The position numbers and the translations under genes are program-made. 64,000 nucleotides of DNA from the NCBI RefSeq assembly GCF_017654485.1, contig NZ_CP061091.1, forward strand, positions 124,001 to 188,000, written 5' to 3'. The notes beneath the pieces are model-generated. The model was given only the letters and a program-made list of their open reading frames with translations. It had not been told where the DNA came from and did no database searches. Below, piece by piece: positions 47,644 to 58,522 of this stretch. This stretch comes from Roseomonas marmotae. Lineage in GTDB: Bacteria > Pseudomonadota > Alphaproteobacteria > Acetobacterales > Acetobacteraceae. Position 1 is the stretch's first letter. Every line of letters starts with the position of its first letter.

Positions 47644-49125
47644 TCAGGCGTCCAGATAACGTTCCCGCAGGTGGGCGGTGAAGTCGGAGGGATCGAGCGG
47701 CTTGCCGGTGGCGGCGCGCAGCAGGTCCTGGAAGCCCAGGCGCGAGCCCTGGCCATGCACCTTCTGCCGCAACCAGTCCCGCAGCGGCGTGAAATCGCCC
47801 CGCGCCAGCGCCGCGTCCAGGCCCGCCACATGGGTACGGGCCGCGCGCATCAGCTGCGCCGCCGCCATGGCGCCGAGGGTATAGGACGGGAAATAGCCGA
47901 AGGCGCCGTCATACCAGTGGATGTCCTGCAAGCAGCCATGCGCGTCATCCGGCGGCGTCAGGCCCAGCAGGCGCGTGAAGCCCTCGTTCCAGGCGGCGGG
48001 CAAGTCCTCGACCTCCATCGCGCCCTCGATCAGCGCGCGCTCCAGACGGAAGCGCAGGATGACATGGGCGGGATAGGTCAGTTCATCGGCATCGACGCGG
48101 ATGAAGCCGCGCTCCACCCGACGCCAGAGACCGGCGAGATTGGCGGGGGCATAAGCCGCCGCCTCTCCGCCGAAGGTGGCCTGCAACCGCGGGCCGAGAA
48201 AGGCGAGGAAGGCGTCCGAGCGGCAGGCCTGCATCTCGATGATCAGGCTCTGCGATTCATGGGCGGCCATGCCGGCGGCCTCGCCCACGGGCTGGTGGGC
48301 ATGGGCGGCGGGCAGGCCCAGCTCGTAGAGCGCGTGGCCGGTCTCATGCAGCACGCCCAGCAGCGCCTGGGCGAAGTTGTCCTCGCGGTAGCGGGTGGTG
48401 ATGCGGACATCGCGGGGCGTGCCGCCGCAGAAGGGATGCGTGCTCTCATCCAGCCGCGCATGCTCGAAATCCAGCCCGACCCGCTCGGCCATGTCGCGGC
48501 AGATCGCCTGCTGGGTCGCCACCGGGAAAGGCCCGACCAGCGGGCGCGGCGCCGGGCGGGCGGCCTGGAGCGCCTCGGCGCGCGGCAGGGCCTCGGCCAG
48601 GAAGGCGTCGTAGGCGGCGAAGATCGGCTCCACGTCGCTGGCGCCGATGCCGCGCTGGTAGCCTTCCATCAGCGCATCATAGGCCGGCAGGCCGGTGGCG
48701 TTGGAAAGGGCCGCGGCGGTCTCGCGTTGCAGGCGCACCACCTCCTTCAGGGCGGGGGCGACCAGGGCGAAGTCGGAGCGCGCGCGGGCGGTGCGCCAGC
48801 GGGCCTCGCAGGCGGCGTTGGCGCGGGCGGTCGCCTCCACCAGTGTGGTGGGCAGGGCCGTGGCGCGGCGATGAGCATCGCGCATCAGCGCCAGATTGGC
48901 GCTGTCCCACTCGTCCGCGGCGGCGGCCCCGGCCAGGTCATCCGCCACCTGCGGCGCCGTCAGCAGCTCATGCGACAGGCCGGAGAGGGTGGCCAGCTGC
49001 TCGCCACGCGCCTCGGCGCCGCCCGGGGGCATCATCGCCGCGGCATCCCAGTGCAGCATGGCCTGGGACTCGCCCAGCAGGGCGATACGGGCGAAGCGGG
49101 CCTTCAGGCGGTCATAGGCGGTCAT
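47644..49125 (-). CDS. Carboxypeptidase M32
   Basis: 493 aa. The zinc motif is HETGH in LLGVLHETGHALYELGLP (~260), with the downstream Glu in AAHESQSLIIEMQ. Other M32 features are LHWDAAAMMPPGGAEARGEQ, DESTHPFCGGTPRDVRITTR and YFPSYTLGAMAAAQLM. Releases C-terminal residues except Pro. ATG 49125 has GGGAG just upstream; it overlaps the SURF1 gene by 14 bp, so it is the last gene of the oxidase operon. Confidence 0.95.
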   Translation of the reverse strand: MTAYDRLKARFARIALLGESQAMLHWDAAAMMPPGGAEARGEQLATLSGLSHELLTAPQVADDLAGAAAADEWDSANLALMRDAHRRATALPTTLVEATARANAACEARWRTARARSDFALVAPALKEVVRLQRETAAALSNATGLPAYDALMEGYQRGIGASDVEPIFAAYDAFLAEALPRAEALQAARPAPRPLVGPFPVATQQAICRDMAERVGLDFEHARLDESTHPFCGGTPRDVRITTRYREDNFAQALLGVLHETGHALYELGLPAAHAHQPVGEAAGMAAHESQSLIIEMQACRSDAFLAFLGPRLQATFGGEAAAYAPANLAGLWRRVERGFIRVDADELTYPAHVILRFRLERALIEGAMEVEDLPAAWNEGFTRLLGLTPPDDAHGCLQDIHWYDGAFGYFPSYTLGAMAAAQLMRAARTHVAGLDAALARGDFTPLRDWLRQKVHGQGSRLGFQDLLRAATGKPLDPSDFTAHLRERYLDA

Positions 49126-49825
49126 GGTCACTCCCATCAGCGGGTTCCTTCAGGCGGATGCGGGCCCAGGCGATGAAGACCCCCAGCGCCGAGAGCGCCA
49201 GCCCGTACCAGGTGATGACATAGCCGAGGTGGCTGTTGGTCGGCCGCGGCATGTGCCGCGCGGGCTGCGGCAGCGCCGCCCCGGCCGGGCTGCCGGCGGG
49301 CTGCATGGCCACCAGCCCGTACGGGGCGGTCTCGGGCAGCTCCAGGGCGGCGCCGATGGCGTGAGGGTCGAAGGTATAGAAGCGGCGTCCGGCGGTATCA
49401 TCCGTGGCGCTGAAGAGGCCGGCGCTCTCGCCGGGGCGGATATAGCCCTCGACCCGCAGCGGGCCTTCGGGGCGGTCGATCTGCCCGCCCTCCAACGGCA
49501 CCCAGCCGCGGTCCACCAGCAGCGGCGCGGCGCCCGGCCGTTCGAGCGGCGTCAGCAGATGCGTGCCGAGTGTAGTGCCGCGCAGCTCCACGCCCAGCCG
49601 CGCCTCCCGGTCATGCAGGAAGCGGCCTTCGGTGAAGACCTTCGTATAGGGTTCCGGCGGCTCGGAGAGCGGGAGGGGCGGACTGGCCTCGGCTATGGCC
49701 AGACGGGCCAGGAGGTCGGTCTTCCAGTGGAGGCGCTGAAGCTGCCAGGTGCCCAGTCCGGCCAGGATGGCCAGCACCGGCAGCAGGACGAGGGTGGGAA
49801 TGAGAAGGCGGCGCCAGCGATTCAT
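49112..49825 (-). CDS. SURF1 family cytochrome oxidase assembly protein
   Basis: 237 aa with an N-terminal helix (LLIPTLVLLPVLAILAGLGT, then WQLQRLHWK) and a C-terminal helix (VITWYGLALSALGVFIAWAR), flanking a periplasmic domain. Conserved points are GTHLLTPLERPG, LVDRGWVP and PTNSHLGYVITWYGLAL. SURF1 helps place heme a in subunit I. It lies after ctaE, as expected. Confidence 0.93.
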   Translation of the reverse strand: MNRWRRLLIPTLVLLPVLAILAGLGTWQLQRLHWKTDLLARLAIAEASPPLPLSEPPEPYTKVFTEGRFLHDREARLGVELRGTTLGTHLLTPLERPGAAPLLVDRGWVPLEGGQIDRPEGPLRVEGYIRPGESAGLFSATDDTAGRRFYTFDPHAIGAALELPETAPYGLVAMQPAGSPAGAALPQPARHMPRPTNSHLGYVITWYGLALSALGVFIAWARIRLKEPADGSDHDRL

Positions 49826-49894
49826 GCGCCGCAGGGTAGCATGCGGGGCCGGTCCTGGCCTCCCCATCCCGGGGAGGCCAGATCCGATCCGGCG

Positions 49895-50737
49895 TCAGTG
49901 GTGGGCGATCTCGCCCACACCCATGATGTAGACGACGACGAAGAGGAACAGCCACACCACGTCGACGAAGTGCCAGTACCAGGCGGCGGCCTCGAAGCCG
50001 AAATGGCGCTCCGCCGTGAAGTCGCCACGGCCGGCACGGATCCAGCAGACCGCCAGGAAGATGGTGCCGATGATCACGTGGAAGCCGTGGAAGCCTGTCG
50101 CCAGGAAGAAGACGGAGGGATAGATGCCGCCGCCATGGAAGGCGAAGGGCGCCAGGGCATATTCATAGGCCTGAAAGCCGCTGAAGCAGAGGCCCAGCAG
50201 CACCGTCAGGCCCAGGCCCGTCATCAGGCCCTTGCGGTCGCCCTGGATCAGCGCGTGGTGCGCCCAGGTGACCGTGCAGCCCGAGAGCAGCAGGATCATG
50301 GTGTTCAGCAGCGGCAGGTCGAAGGGGTCGAAGGTCAGGACACCCGCCGGCGGCCAGATGGCCTCCGCCGCGCCCGAGACATGCTCGGGATAGAGGAAGA
50401 AGTGGAAATAGGCCCAGAAGAAGGCGACGAAGAACATCACCTCGGAGGCGATGAACAGCACCATGCCGTAGCGCAGGCCGATTCGCACGATCGGGTTGTG
50501 CACGCCCGGCTGCCTGGATTCGCGGATGATGTCGCGGAACCAGAAATACATCGACACCAGCACGCCGAGCACGCCGACGCCGAACACCCAGTGGATGTTC
50601 ATCTGCGCGAAAAGGATGATGCCGAACACCAGCAGCCCCGCGGAGAGCGAGGCGACCATCGGCCAGGGGCTGGGATCGACCAGATGGTAGGGGTGCTTGT
50701 TGTGGGCGGGGGCAACCGCGCTGTCGGTGCTGGCCAT
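49895..50737 (-). CDS. ctaE: Cytochrome c oxidase subunit III
   Basis: 280 aa with seven helices. Signatures are KHPYHLVDPSPWPMVASLSA at the start, EVMFFVAFFWAYFHFFLYP, FATGFHGFHVIIGT-like LATGFHGFHVIIGTIFLAVC and FGFEAAAWYWHFVDVVWLFL. Stabilises proton uptake of the aa3 oxidase. AGGAAG precedes the ATG. Separated from ctaG by 124 bp. Confidence 0.97.
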   Translation of the reverse strand: MASTDSAVAPAHNKHPYHLVDPSPWPMVASLSAGLLVFGIILFAQMNIHWVFGVGVLGVLVSMYFWFRDIIRESRQPGVHNPIVRIGLRYGMVLFIASEVMFFVAFFWAYFHFFLYPEHVSGAAEAIWPPAGVLTFDPFDLPLLNTMILLLSGCTVTWAHHALIQGDRKGLMTGLGLTVLLGLCFSGFQAYEYALAPFAFHGGGIYPSVFFLATGFHGFHVIIGTIFLAVCWIRAGRGDFTAERHFGFEAAAWYWHFVDVVWLFLFVVVYIMGVGEIAHH

Positions 50738-50861
50738 CGGGCTTCCTGGACTCAAGACGTCACGCGAGGGGTGGAAGGGGCAAGGGCGGCAGGCGCCAAT
50801 GCCCGGGCATCCGGGTCAATGTGCTGCATCAATCCCGAAAACATGGTGTGGATCAAGCCTG

Positions 50862-51500
50862 TCACGGCATGGCCGTGCGCGGGCGGCCGGGCTCGGCCAG
50901 CTCGGTGCGCTTGCCCACATGCTCCCCGGCCTTGGCCAGCGCGCCGGCGCGCTCGGCATCCGCCAGGGTGCGGAAATAGGTATAATTGACGGTGATGGTC
51001 TTGATGCCCCGGGTATTCGGGTCCTTGGCCATCTCCGGGCTCACCCAGTAGGCGATCGGCATCTCCACCTTCTGGCCAGGCTCCAGCGTCTGCTCGTCGA
51101 AGCAGAAGCAGGCGACCTTGTGGAAATAGGCGCCAGCCACCTCGGGCGTCACGTTATAGGTGGCGATGCCCGTGACCGGCGTCTCCGCCAGGTTCTCGGC
51201 ATGGTAGAAGGCCATCCCCTCCTCGCCCAGCGCCAGCTTCGCCGGACCCTGGGAGGGCGCGAATTTCCACGGCAGGTTGGGGCTCACATTCGCATTGAAG
51301 CGCACGGTGACCATCTGGTCCGTGGCGCCCGGTGCAGTGCCGCCGATCTGCGGCGTGCCGCCATAGCCTGTCACCGCGCAGAAGATCGCGTAGAGCGGCA
51401 CCGAGGCGAAGGCGAGGCCCACCATGCCAGCCACCACGCCACCGGCGATGGTGGCGGTGCGGCGGTTGCGGCGGGCGAGGTCCGGATCAGTCACGGGCAT
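50862..51500 (-). CDS. ctaG: Cytochrome c oxidase assembly protein CtaG (Cox11)
   Basis: 212 aa. One N-terminal helix (TATIAGGVVAGMVGLAFASV, then PLYAIFCAVTGYGGTPQ) and a periplasmic copper domain with VACFCFDEQTLEPGQKVEMP, whose CFCF is the copper-binding pair. CtaG delivers copper to the CuB centre of subunit I. GGAGGG precedes ATG 51500. The C-terminal tail (~25 residues) is longer and unconserved. Confidence 0.96.
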   Translation of the reverse strand: MPVTDPDLARRNRRTATIAGGVVAGMVGLAFASVPLYAIFCAVTGYGGTPQIGGTAPGATDQMVTVRFNANVSPNLPWKFAPSQGPAKLALGEEGMAFYHAENLAETPVTGIATYNVTPEVAGAYFHKVACFCFDEQTLEPGQKVEMPIAYWVSPEMAKDPNTRGIKTITVNYTYFRTLADAERAGALAKAGEHVGKRTELAEPGRPRTAMP

Positions 51501-51514
51501 ATCGGTCCCTCCGG

Positions 51515-51643
51515 TCAGCCCTGGGTCAGCCGGGCCATGGCGATCAGGTAGAACAGGCCCACCAGCGCCAGAAGCGCCAGAAGCACGGCCCAGTTGCGCG
51601 CGCGCCGGCGGCGGTAGAAGGCGCGCTTCTCTTCCGGGGTCAT
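51515..51643 (-). CDS. 42-aa single-helix peptide between ctaB and ctaG (CoxF-like)
   Basis: Found by translating the ctaB-ctaG gap. ATG 51643 overlaps the ctaB stop (ATGA) and the TGA at 51515 lies 15 nt before ctaG. The product has a basic cytosolic start ([17 protein letters not shown]) and one helix ([20 protein letters not shown]). Alphaproteobacterial oxidase operons carry a small membrane peptide, often called CoxF, at this place. Probably an accessory or assembly peptide of the oxidase; its sequence is too short to prove homology. Confidence 0.78.
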   Translation of the reverse strand: MTPEEKRAFYRRRRARNWAVLLALLALVGLFYLIAMARLTQG

Positions 51644-52596
51644 GCGCCGAAGACCAGCTTGTCGGCCGCCAGGGCGGTGAAGAGCGCGAAGAGATAGAGG
51701 ACGGAGAAGCGGAAGCCCGCGCGGGCCGGCGCGTCATTGGTCAGGCTGAGGCCGGCTTCATCCTGCGCGTCATGCTTCACGCGCCACATGTAATGCAGGA
51801 AGAAGGCGCCCAGCACCACCGCGGCGGCGCCATAGGCCAGGCCGGACATGCCGATGACGGTCGGCAGCAGCGTGAGCGGCACCAGCAGCAGGGAATAGAG
51901 CCAGATCTGGCGGCGCGTCTCCCGGGCGCCGGCCACGACGGGCAGCATCGGCACGCCGGCGCGCTGGTAGTCGCCCGAGGCATAGAGGGACAGCGCCCAG
52001 AAATGCGGCGGCGTCCAGAAGAAGATGATGGCGAACATCAGCAGCGCCTCGACCGAGACATGCCCGGTGACGGCGACCCAGCCGATCATCGGCGGGAAGG
52101 CGCCCGCGGCGCCGCCGATGACGATGTTCTGCGGCGTCCGGCGCTTCAGCCACATGGTGTAGATGAAGACGTAGAAGCCGATCGAGCCGGCCAGCACGGC
52201 GGCGGCCGCCATGTTGGTGGCGAGGCCCATCAGCACCACCGAGGCCACGGCGAGGAAGACGCCGAAGGTCAGCGCCGCCTCGGGCCGGATACGGCCGGCC
52301 GGGATGGGGCGGTTGGCGGTGCGGCGCATCACCGCGTCGATGTCGCGGTCGTACCACATGTTGATGGCGCCCGAGGCACCGGCGGCCACGGCGATGCAGA
52401 GGATCGCGGTCGCGGCCAGCACCGGGTGGAGCGAACCCGGCGCCACCAGCAGGCCAACGAGGCCGGAGAAGACCACGAGCGTCATCACCCGCGGTTTCAG
52501 CAGCGCGATCCAGTCGCGCACCTCACTGAAATCGAGATCCTCGGATGTGCCGAGGGGGGCAGAAGCCCCCCCCCGCTGCATCGCGCTTTCGCTCAT
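51640..52596 (-). CDS. ctaB: Protoheme IX farnesyltransferase (heme O synthase)
   Basis: 318 aa UbiA-superfamily enzyme with about nine helices. The first Asp-rich motif is [20 protein letters not shown] and the second region is [33 protein letters not shown] is also typical. It makes heme O, the precursor of heme A, from protoheme and farnesyl-PP. Situated between ctaD and the small peptide, inside the oxidase operon. Confidence 0.97.
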   Translation of the reverse strand: MSESAMQRGGASAPLGTSEDLDFSEVRDWIALLKPRVMTLVVFSGLVGLLVAPGSLHPVLAATAILCIAVAAGASGAINMWYDRDIDAVMRRTANRPIPAGRIRPEAALTFGVFLAVASVVLMGLATNMAAAAVLAGSIGFYVFIYTMWLKRRTPQNIVIGGAAGAFPPMIGWVAVTGHVSVEALLMFAIIFFWTPPHFWALSLYASGDYQRAGVPMLPVVAGARETRRQIWLYSLLLVPLTLLPTVIGMSGLAYGAAAVVLGAFFLHYMWRVKHDAQDEAGLSLTNDAPARAGFRFSVLYLFALFTALAADKLVFGA

Positions 52597-52617
52597 GGCG
52601 CTCGCTCCATGCCCCCG

Positions 52618-54252
<1,635 letters not shown>

Positions 54253-54262
54253 TCAGTCGCGC

Positions 54263-55186
54263 TTAGCGGCGCAGCTCCGCCACCTTGGTGGCGGCGGTGT
54301 CATCGGCCTTGGCCACGGCCACCGGCGCGGCAGGGGCCGCACCGTTGCTGGCGAAACGCGTCTTCGCCTCCGCCACCCAGGCCTCGTATTCAGCCGGCGA
54401 AACCGCCTTCACAACGATCGGCATGAACCAGTGATTCTGGCCGCAGATCTGGTTGCACTGGCCGTAGAAGGTGCCGGGCCGGTCCGCGCGGAACCAGGTC
54501 TCCAGCGTGCGGCCGGGGATCGTGTACTTCTGCACGCCCAGGCTGGGGACGAAGAAGCTGTGGATCACGTCCTGCCCATGGGTCAGCACGCGGATATTCT
54601 TGCCCACCGGGATCACCAGGGGGTTGTCCACATCCAGGTTACGCAGCTGCCCCGGCTTCAGATCGGCATCCGCGATCGGATAGCTGTCGAAGGCCAGGTC
54701 GCCGGCATCCGGATAGGCATAGTGCCAGTACCACTGACGGCCCGTGACGTTGATCGTCATGTCCGGGTCCACTGCCCGGTCCTCATAGTAGATGAGGCGG
54801 AAGGAGGGGATGGCGATCACGATCAGGATCAGCACCGGCACGACGGTCCAGGCGACTTCCAGCAGCGTGTGATGGCTGGTGCGCGAGGGAACCGGATTCC
54901 TGCTGGCCCGGAAGCGCCACATCACATAGACCAGCAGCACGCCCACGAAGGCGGTGATGGCTATGATGATCCAGAGCACGAGCTGATTGAAGTCGTGGAT
55001 GGCTTCCTTCACTGGGCCAGCGGCCGGCTGCAGGTCCACATGCCAGTCCTGCGGCGCAATCACTTCCGGCGAGGTCGCCGCGTTCTGGGCCAAGGCCGGC
55101 ACTGAGGCCATGCCCAGCGCGAGCACCATTGCAAGCCCGGCCTTCGCGGAAACCCCCGCGAGCCGCGAAACGATCGACCGCCGCAT
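54263..55186 (-). CDS. ctaC: Cytochrome c oxidase subunit II
   Basis: 307 aa. Signal peptide (AGLAMVLALGMASVPALAQ), two helices (~70-90 and ~110-130), then the cupredoxin domain: GRQWYWHYAYPD, VIHSFFVPSLGVQKYTIPGR and the CuA loop GQCNQICGQNHWFMPIVV. Both Cys, His and Met ligands are there; the residue giving a backbone ligand is Gln rather than the commoner Glu. A C-terminal Ala-rich tail of ~35 residues follows. First gene of the oxidase operon; the 276 bp before it should hold its promoter, though I see no clear consensus. Confidence 0.96.
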   Translation of the reverse strand: MRRSIVSRLAGVSAKAGLAMVLALGMASVPALAQNAATSPEVIAPQDWHVDLQPAAGPVKEAIHDFNQLVLWIIIAITAFVGVLLVYVMWRFRASRNPVPSRTSHHTLLEVAWTVVPVLILIVIAIPSFRLIYYEDRAVDPDMTINVTGRQWYWHYAYPDAGDLAFDSYPIADADLKPGQLRNLDVDNPLVIPVGKNIRVLTHGQDVIHSFFVPSLGVQKYTIPGRTLETWFRADRPGTFYGQCNQICGQNHWFMPIVVKAVSPAEYEAWVAEAKTRFASNGAAPAAPVAVAKADDTAATKVAELRR

Positions 55187-55462
55187 TCCCAATCCCGTCC
55201 GCCCGTATCTCATGCGCCCGTCCGTTCCATGCGCCCAAGGTCCCTTGCGCCACAGGCTCGGGGCGCGGCCGCGCCGAGGCGCCGCTCCGAACCATACCGG
55301 GCGCACCGCGCAACCCGGCCTCTCCGCGCCCCACCCCCGCGAGGGGGAACCCGGCTTCGGCCGGACCATAGTCGCGCCCCATACCCCGCACAAGTGATGG
55401 GGGCTCAACCTTGCGCCAAAGGATCGTCCTCGCGGGGTATTCGGGCGGCCGGAGGGCCTGGA

Positions 55463-55810
55463 TCAGCCGCCCGTCGGCGGCGGCGAATCGCTCTCCGCCT
55501 CCCCTTCCGCCACATGGTCCACCATGTCGGCCAGCATCGAGCGGATATGCGCGTCGGTGACGGCGTAGAAGACCTGGCGCCCGCGCCGCTCGGCCTGCAG
55601 CAGCCGCGCCGCGCGCAGCAGCCGCAGGTGGTGGGAGGCGAGGCTGCCGGAGATGCCGATGCGCTCCGCCATCTCCCCCACCGGCGCCGGCGCGGCCAGG
55701 CAGGCGAGGATGATCCGCAGGCGCGTGGGGTCGCTCATCAGCCAGAACATGCCGGCCAGCTCGACGACGGTATCGTCCCCGACACCCGCGACGGAGGGCC
55801 GGCTTGGCAC
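55463..55810 (-). CDS. ArsR-family transcriptional regulator
   Basis: 115 aa from GTG 55810. Winged helix: LAGMFWLMSDPTRLRIILAC, VGEMAERIGISGSLASHHLR, LLRAARLLQAERRGRQVFYA, then VTDAHIRSMLADMVDHVAEG. It lacks the ELCVCDL metal motif of ArsR/SmtB metal sensors, so it probably senses something else. It follows the methyltransferase gene by 14 nt, so may control that gene or lipid metabolism. Confidence 0.88.
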   Translation of the reverse strand: MPSRPSVAGVGDDTVVELAGMFWLMSDPTRLRIILACLAAPAPVGEMAERIGISGSLASHHLRLLRAARLLQAERRGRQVFYAVTDAHIRSMLADMVDHVAEGEAESDSPPPTGG

Positions 55811-55824
55811 GGCCCCGACGGCGC

Positions 55825-56544
55825 TCAGGCCGCCGCGGCGGCGGCTTCCCCGGGCAGGGTGTTGCGCACCTGCACCAGGGTGAAGAGCCCGGCCGGCTGG
55901 CAGGGCTCGACGGCATCGAGCTGCACCGCGGAGGGGTCCAGCAGGTCGGTCAGCGCGAAATCCGGGTGCCAGCCCAGGATGCGGGAGAGCGGCGCCATGG
56001 CGCGCTCCACCCACCAGCGGGGCCCGGCCTCGGCGGCGAAGTGGTTCACGAAGAGCAGGTGCCCGCCCGGCCGCACCACACGGCGCATTTCCGTGAAGAG
56101 CTTCCTGGCATCCGGCACCACGGAGGCGGTGAACATGGCGACCGCGATATCGAAGGCGCCGTCGCGGAAGGCCATGGACTCGGCGTCCATCTCCAGCAGA
56201 CCCTCGACATGGGAGAGGCTCTCGGCGCGCACCCGCTCCTCGGCCTTCATCAACATCTCGCGGGACAGGTCGATACCGACCACCCGCTTGTCGGTGCGGT
56301 AGCGCGGCAGGGCGAGGCCGGTGCCGACGCCCACTTCCAGCACCCGGTTGCCGGGCAGCCGGTTGACCGCGGCCACCGCCCGGCGGCGGCCGAAGGCGGA
56401 AACCCCACCGAAAACCGCGTCATAGACCCCGGCCCAGCGGCGATAGGCGTCCCGCACCGAGGCGGCATCCAGTGCCGCCCGGGGGTGATCCCGCAATGCC
56501 GCTTCCGCCGTCTGATTCTGCGGTGCCTCGATGATGCTGGCCAT
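55825..56544 (-). CDS. Class I SAM methyltransferase, PmtA-like
   Basis: 239 aa. Motif I is VLEVGVGTGLALPRY, with the preceding AYRRWAGVYDAVFGGVSAFG typical of Rhodobacter-type phosphatidylethanolamine N-methyltransferases. Later motifs are VGIDLSREMLMKAEERV, DAESMAFRDGAFDIAVAMF and MRRVVRPGGHLLFVNHF. It probably makes phosphatidylcholine, but other small-molecule methylations are possible. ATG 56544 has AGGACAGGG upstream. Co-directional with the ArsR gene. Confidence 0.78.
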   Translation of the reverse strand: MASIIEAPQNQTAEAALRDHPRAALDAASVRDAYRRWAGVYDAVFGGVSAFGRRRAVAAVNRLPGNRVLEVGVGTGLALPRYRTDKRVVGIDLSREMLMKAEERVRAESLSHVEGLLEMDAESMAFRDGAFDIAVAMFTASVVPDARKLFTEMRRVVRPGGHLLFVNHFAAEAGPRWWVERAMAPLSRILGWHPDFALTDLLDPSAVQLDAVEPCQPAGLFTLVQVRNTLPGEAAAAAA

Positions 56545-56660
56545 GCCCTGTCCTCGCGCCGGCCATCCGCTAGCGCCTGCGGCCCCGGCGCGCAAGCCTG
56601 ACCGGAAGCGCTCCCGCCCCGTACCGGGCTCTTCGGCGGACCTGCCGGGGTGGGCGTCGG

Positions 56661-57575
56661 TCATCCTGTGCTTCCTCCTTTGCGGCGGGAGGGCCATGCC
56701 ACCAGCAGCCCGCCGCAGGCGATGATCGCCGCGCCGGACAACGTAATCCCGTCCGGCCGCTGTCCGAATACCACCGCCGAAGCGATCATGGCCCAGAGAA
56801 GTTGCGTATAGGTCAGGGGCGCCAGCAGGCTGGCCTGCGCGCGGGTGAAGGCCAGCACCAGCATGCCATGCCCCGCCGCGCTCAACGCCCCCAGCGCCAG
56901 CAGGCCGGTCCAGACCCAGGCCGCCGGCAGCGGCCCGGCCGTGCCGGGGGCCTGCCAGACGAAGGGCTGCACCAGCGCCAGGACCACCACCCCGGCCAGC
57001 CCCGTGTGCAGCATGGTGGTGCGCGGGTCGTCCAGCGCGGCCAGCCGCCGCGTCATGATCTGGTAGATGCTGTAGGCCACGGCATTGCCCAGCGGCAGCA
57101 GTATGGCCCAGTGCGGCAGCGGCCCGCCGGTCAGGAAGGGCGGCCGCAGCGCCACCAACACCCCGACCAGGCCGATGCCGACGCCGGCCCAGCGGCGCCA
57201 GCCCACCTTCTCCCGCAGCCAGAAGGCCGCCAGCAGCACCGTCAGCAGCGGCGCGGCGAAGCCCACCGTCGTGGCATCGGCCAGCGGCAGGTACGCCAGC
57301 GCGCCGACGAAGAGCAGGCTGGCCAGGATCAGGCAGAGGCCGCGCCCCAGTTGCAGCCAGGGCGCGCGGGAGCGCCAGGGCAGGCTGCCCGTCAGCAGCC
57401 GGATCGCCAGCGCCACGAAGAGGATGTGGCAGCAGAAGCGCACGAAGACGACCTGCGGCACCGGGTAATGCGCCACCAGCAGCTTGCCCAGCGTATCCAT
57501 CGTCACGAAGATGACGAGGGCACAGAGATTGAAGGCGATGCCGGTGAGGGTGGCTGACATATCGCCGCCGATCAT
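56661..57575 (-). CDS. EamA/DMT-family exporter (second copy)
   Basis: 304 aa, ten helices in two EamA repeats: IAFNLCALVIFVTMDTLGKL, LPLADATTVGFAAPLLTVLL, AFWLREKVGWRRWAGVGIGL and FTRAQASLLAPLTYTQLLWA. Similar in class, not closely in sequence, to the exporter at 9760. ATG 57560 (SATLTG) is an alternative start. Substrate unknown. Confidence 0.9.
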   Translation of the reverse strand: MIGGDMSATLTGIAFNLCALVIFVTMDTLGKLLVAHYPVPQVVFVRFCCHILFVALAIRLLTGSLPWRSRAPWLQLGRGLCLILASLLFVGALAYLPLADATTVGFAAPLLTVLLAAFWLREKVGWRRWAGVGIGLVGVLVALRPPFLTGGPLPHWAILLPLGNAVAYSIYQIMTRRLAALDDPRTTMLHTGLAGVVVLALVQPFVWQAPGTAGPLPAAWVWTGLLALGALSAAGHGMLVLAFTRAQASLLAPLTYTQLLWAMIASAVVFGQRPDGITLSGAAIIACGGLLVAWPSRRKGGSTG

Positions 57576-57644
57576 GGCACCGCCCGCGCTGGCGCGTCAG
57601 GCCGTCAGGCCGGCTTTTTTACCACATCCGCGAAATGCGCCGCC

Positions 57645-58373
57645 TCAGGGGCGCCGGCGCAACACCAGCTCGGCCTGGGCCGTGGCGGTGATGGCGACAT
57701 CCTCCGGCGCGCTGACCGGCGGGGGCGCGGCGGCGGGCCCGCGCGCGGCCATCGCCATGGCCATGCGCGGCATCGGCGCCTCCGGCGCATCCAGCGAGAG
57801 CAGGCGGATGCCCGCCACCTCCATCCCCAGTTGCTCCGCCACCGCCGCGGCGCGGGCGCGCAGGGCCTCGATGGCCAGCTTACCTGCCTCCTGCCGCGCC
57901 GCCTGGGTGGCCTCGCGCGTCAGGTTCCAGCCCATGCCGGCCATGGCCAGCCCCTGCCCCTGCATCTGACCGGCCAGCTCCAGCAGCGGCGCGGCCTCGG
58001 CACCGCGCAGCACCAGGGTCTGGCTGGCGGTCCATTGCCGGCTCTCCGGGTCCCGGTTGGTCCAGTAGTTGCCGGTGCTGGCGCGCACCCCCTGCGCGGC
58101 CCGCGCCCGCTCCAGCGCCGCCTGCATGGCGCGGTTCACCTGGGCCTGCACGGCGGCGGCCTCGCTCCCCCGCGCCTCGGCCCGCAGTTCCAGCCGCAAT
58201 TCGTCGGGCGCGCGGGTCACCTCGCCCGTCTCGGACAGGCGCAGCAGCGTGGTCTCCGCCGGGTTTTCCACAGGTGCGGCGGCGCCCTGGGCCCGGGCGT
58301 GCGGCGGCAGCGCCGCCAGGGTGCCGAGAGCGAGCATGGGCACAAGGGCGGCAAGGGCAAGGCGGCGCGGCAT
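57645..58373 (-). CDS. SIMPL domain exported protein
   Basis: 242 aa. Signal peptide (ALAALVPMLALGTLAALPPH...ARAQ) then a SIMPL/DUF541 domain: LRLSETGEVTRAPDELRLEL, STGNYWTNRDPESRQWTASQ and ALRARAAAVAEQLGMEVAGI. The family is periplasmic and poorly understood. GGGAG lies before ATG 58373. Divergent from the LysR gene with 149 bp between, so a shared regulatory region is possible. Confidence 0.87.
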   Translation of the reverse strand: MPRRLALAALVPMLALGTLAALPPHARAQGAAAPVENPAETTLLRLSETGEVTRAPDELRLELRAEARGSEAAAVQAQVNRAMQAALERARAAQGVRASTGNYWTNRDPESRQWTASQTLVLRGAEAAPLLELAGQMQGQGLAMAGMGWNLTREATQAARQEAGKLAIEALRARAAAVAEQLGMEVAGIRLLSLDAPEAPMPRMAMAMAARGPAAAPPPVSAPEDVAITATAQAELVLRRRP

Positions 58374-58522
58374 ATGATGTTCTCCCGTCAGCTTCGTCAG
58401 GTCAGGATGTTTGTCCTCCACCCTCATAGTTGAAGGGCGGAGCGGCAAAGGCGCAGCTAGGCTGCCCGTCCGGCGGTGCACCGCCATTCCCAGAGATCCC
58501 GCATGCGCGAATTCCCCGACCC

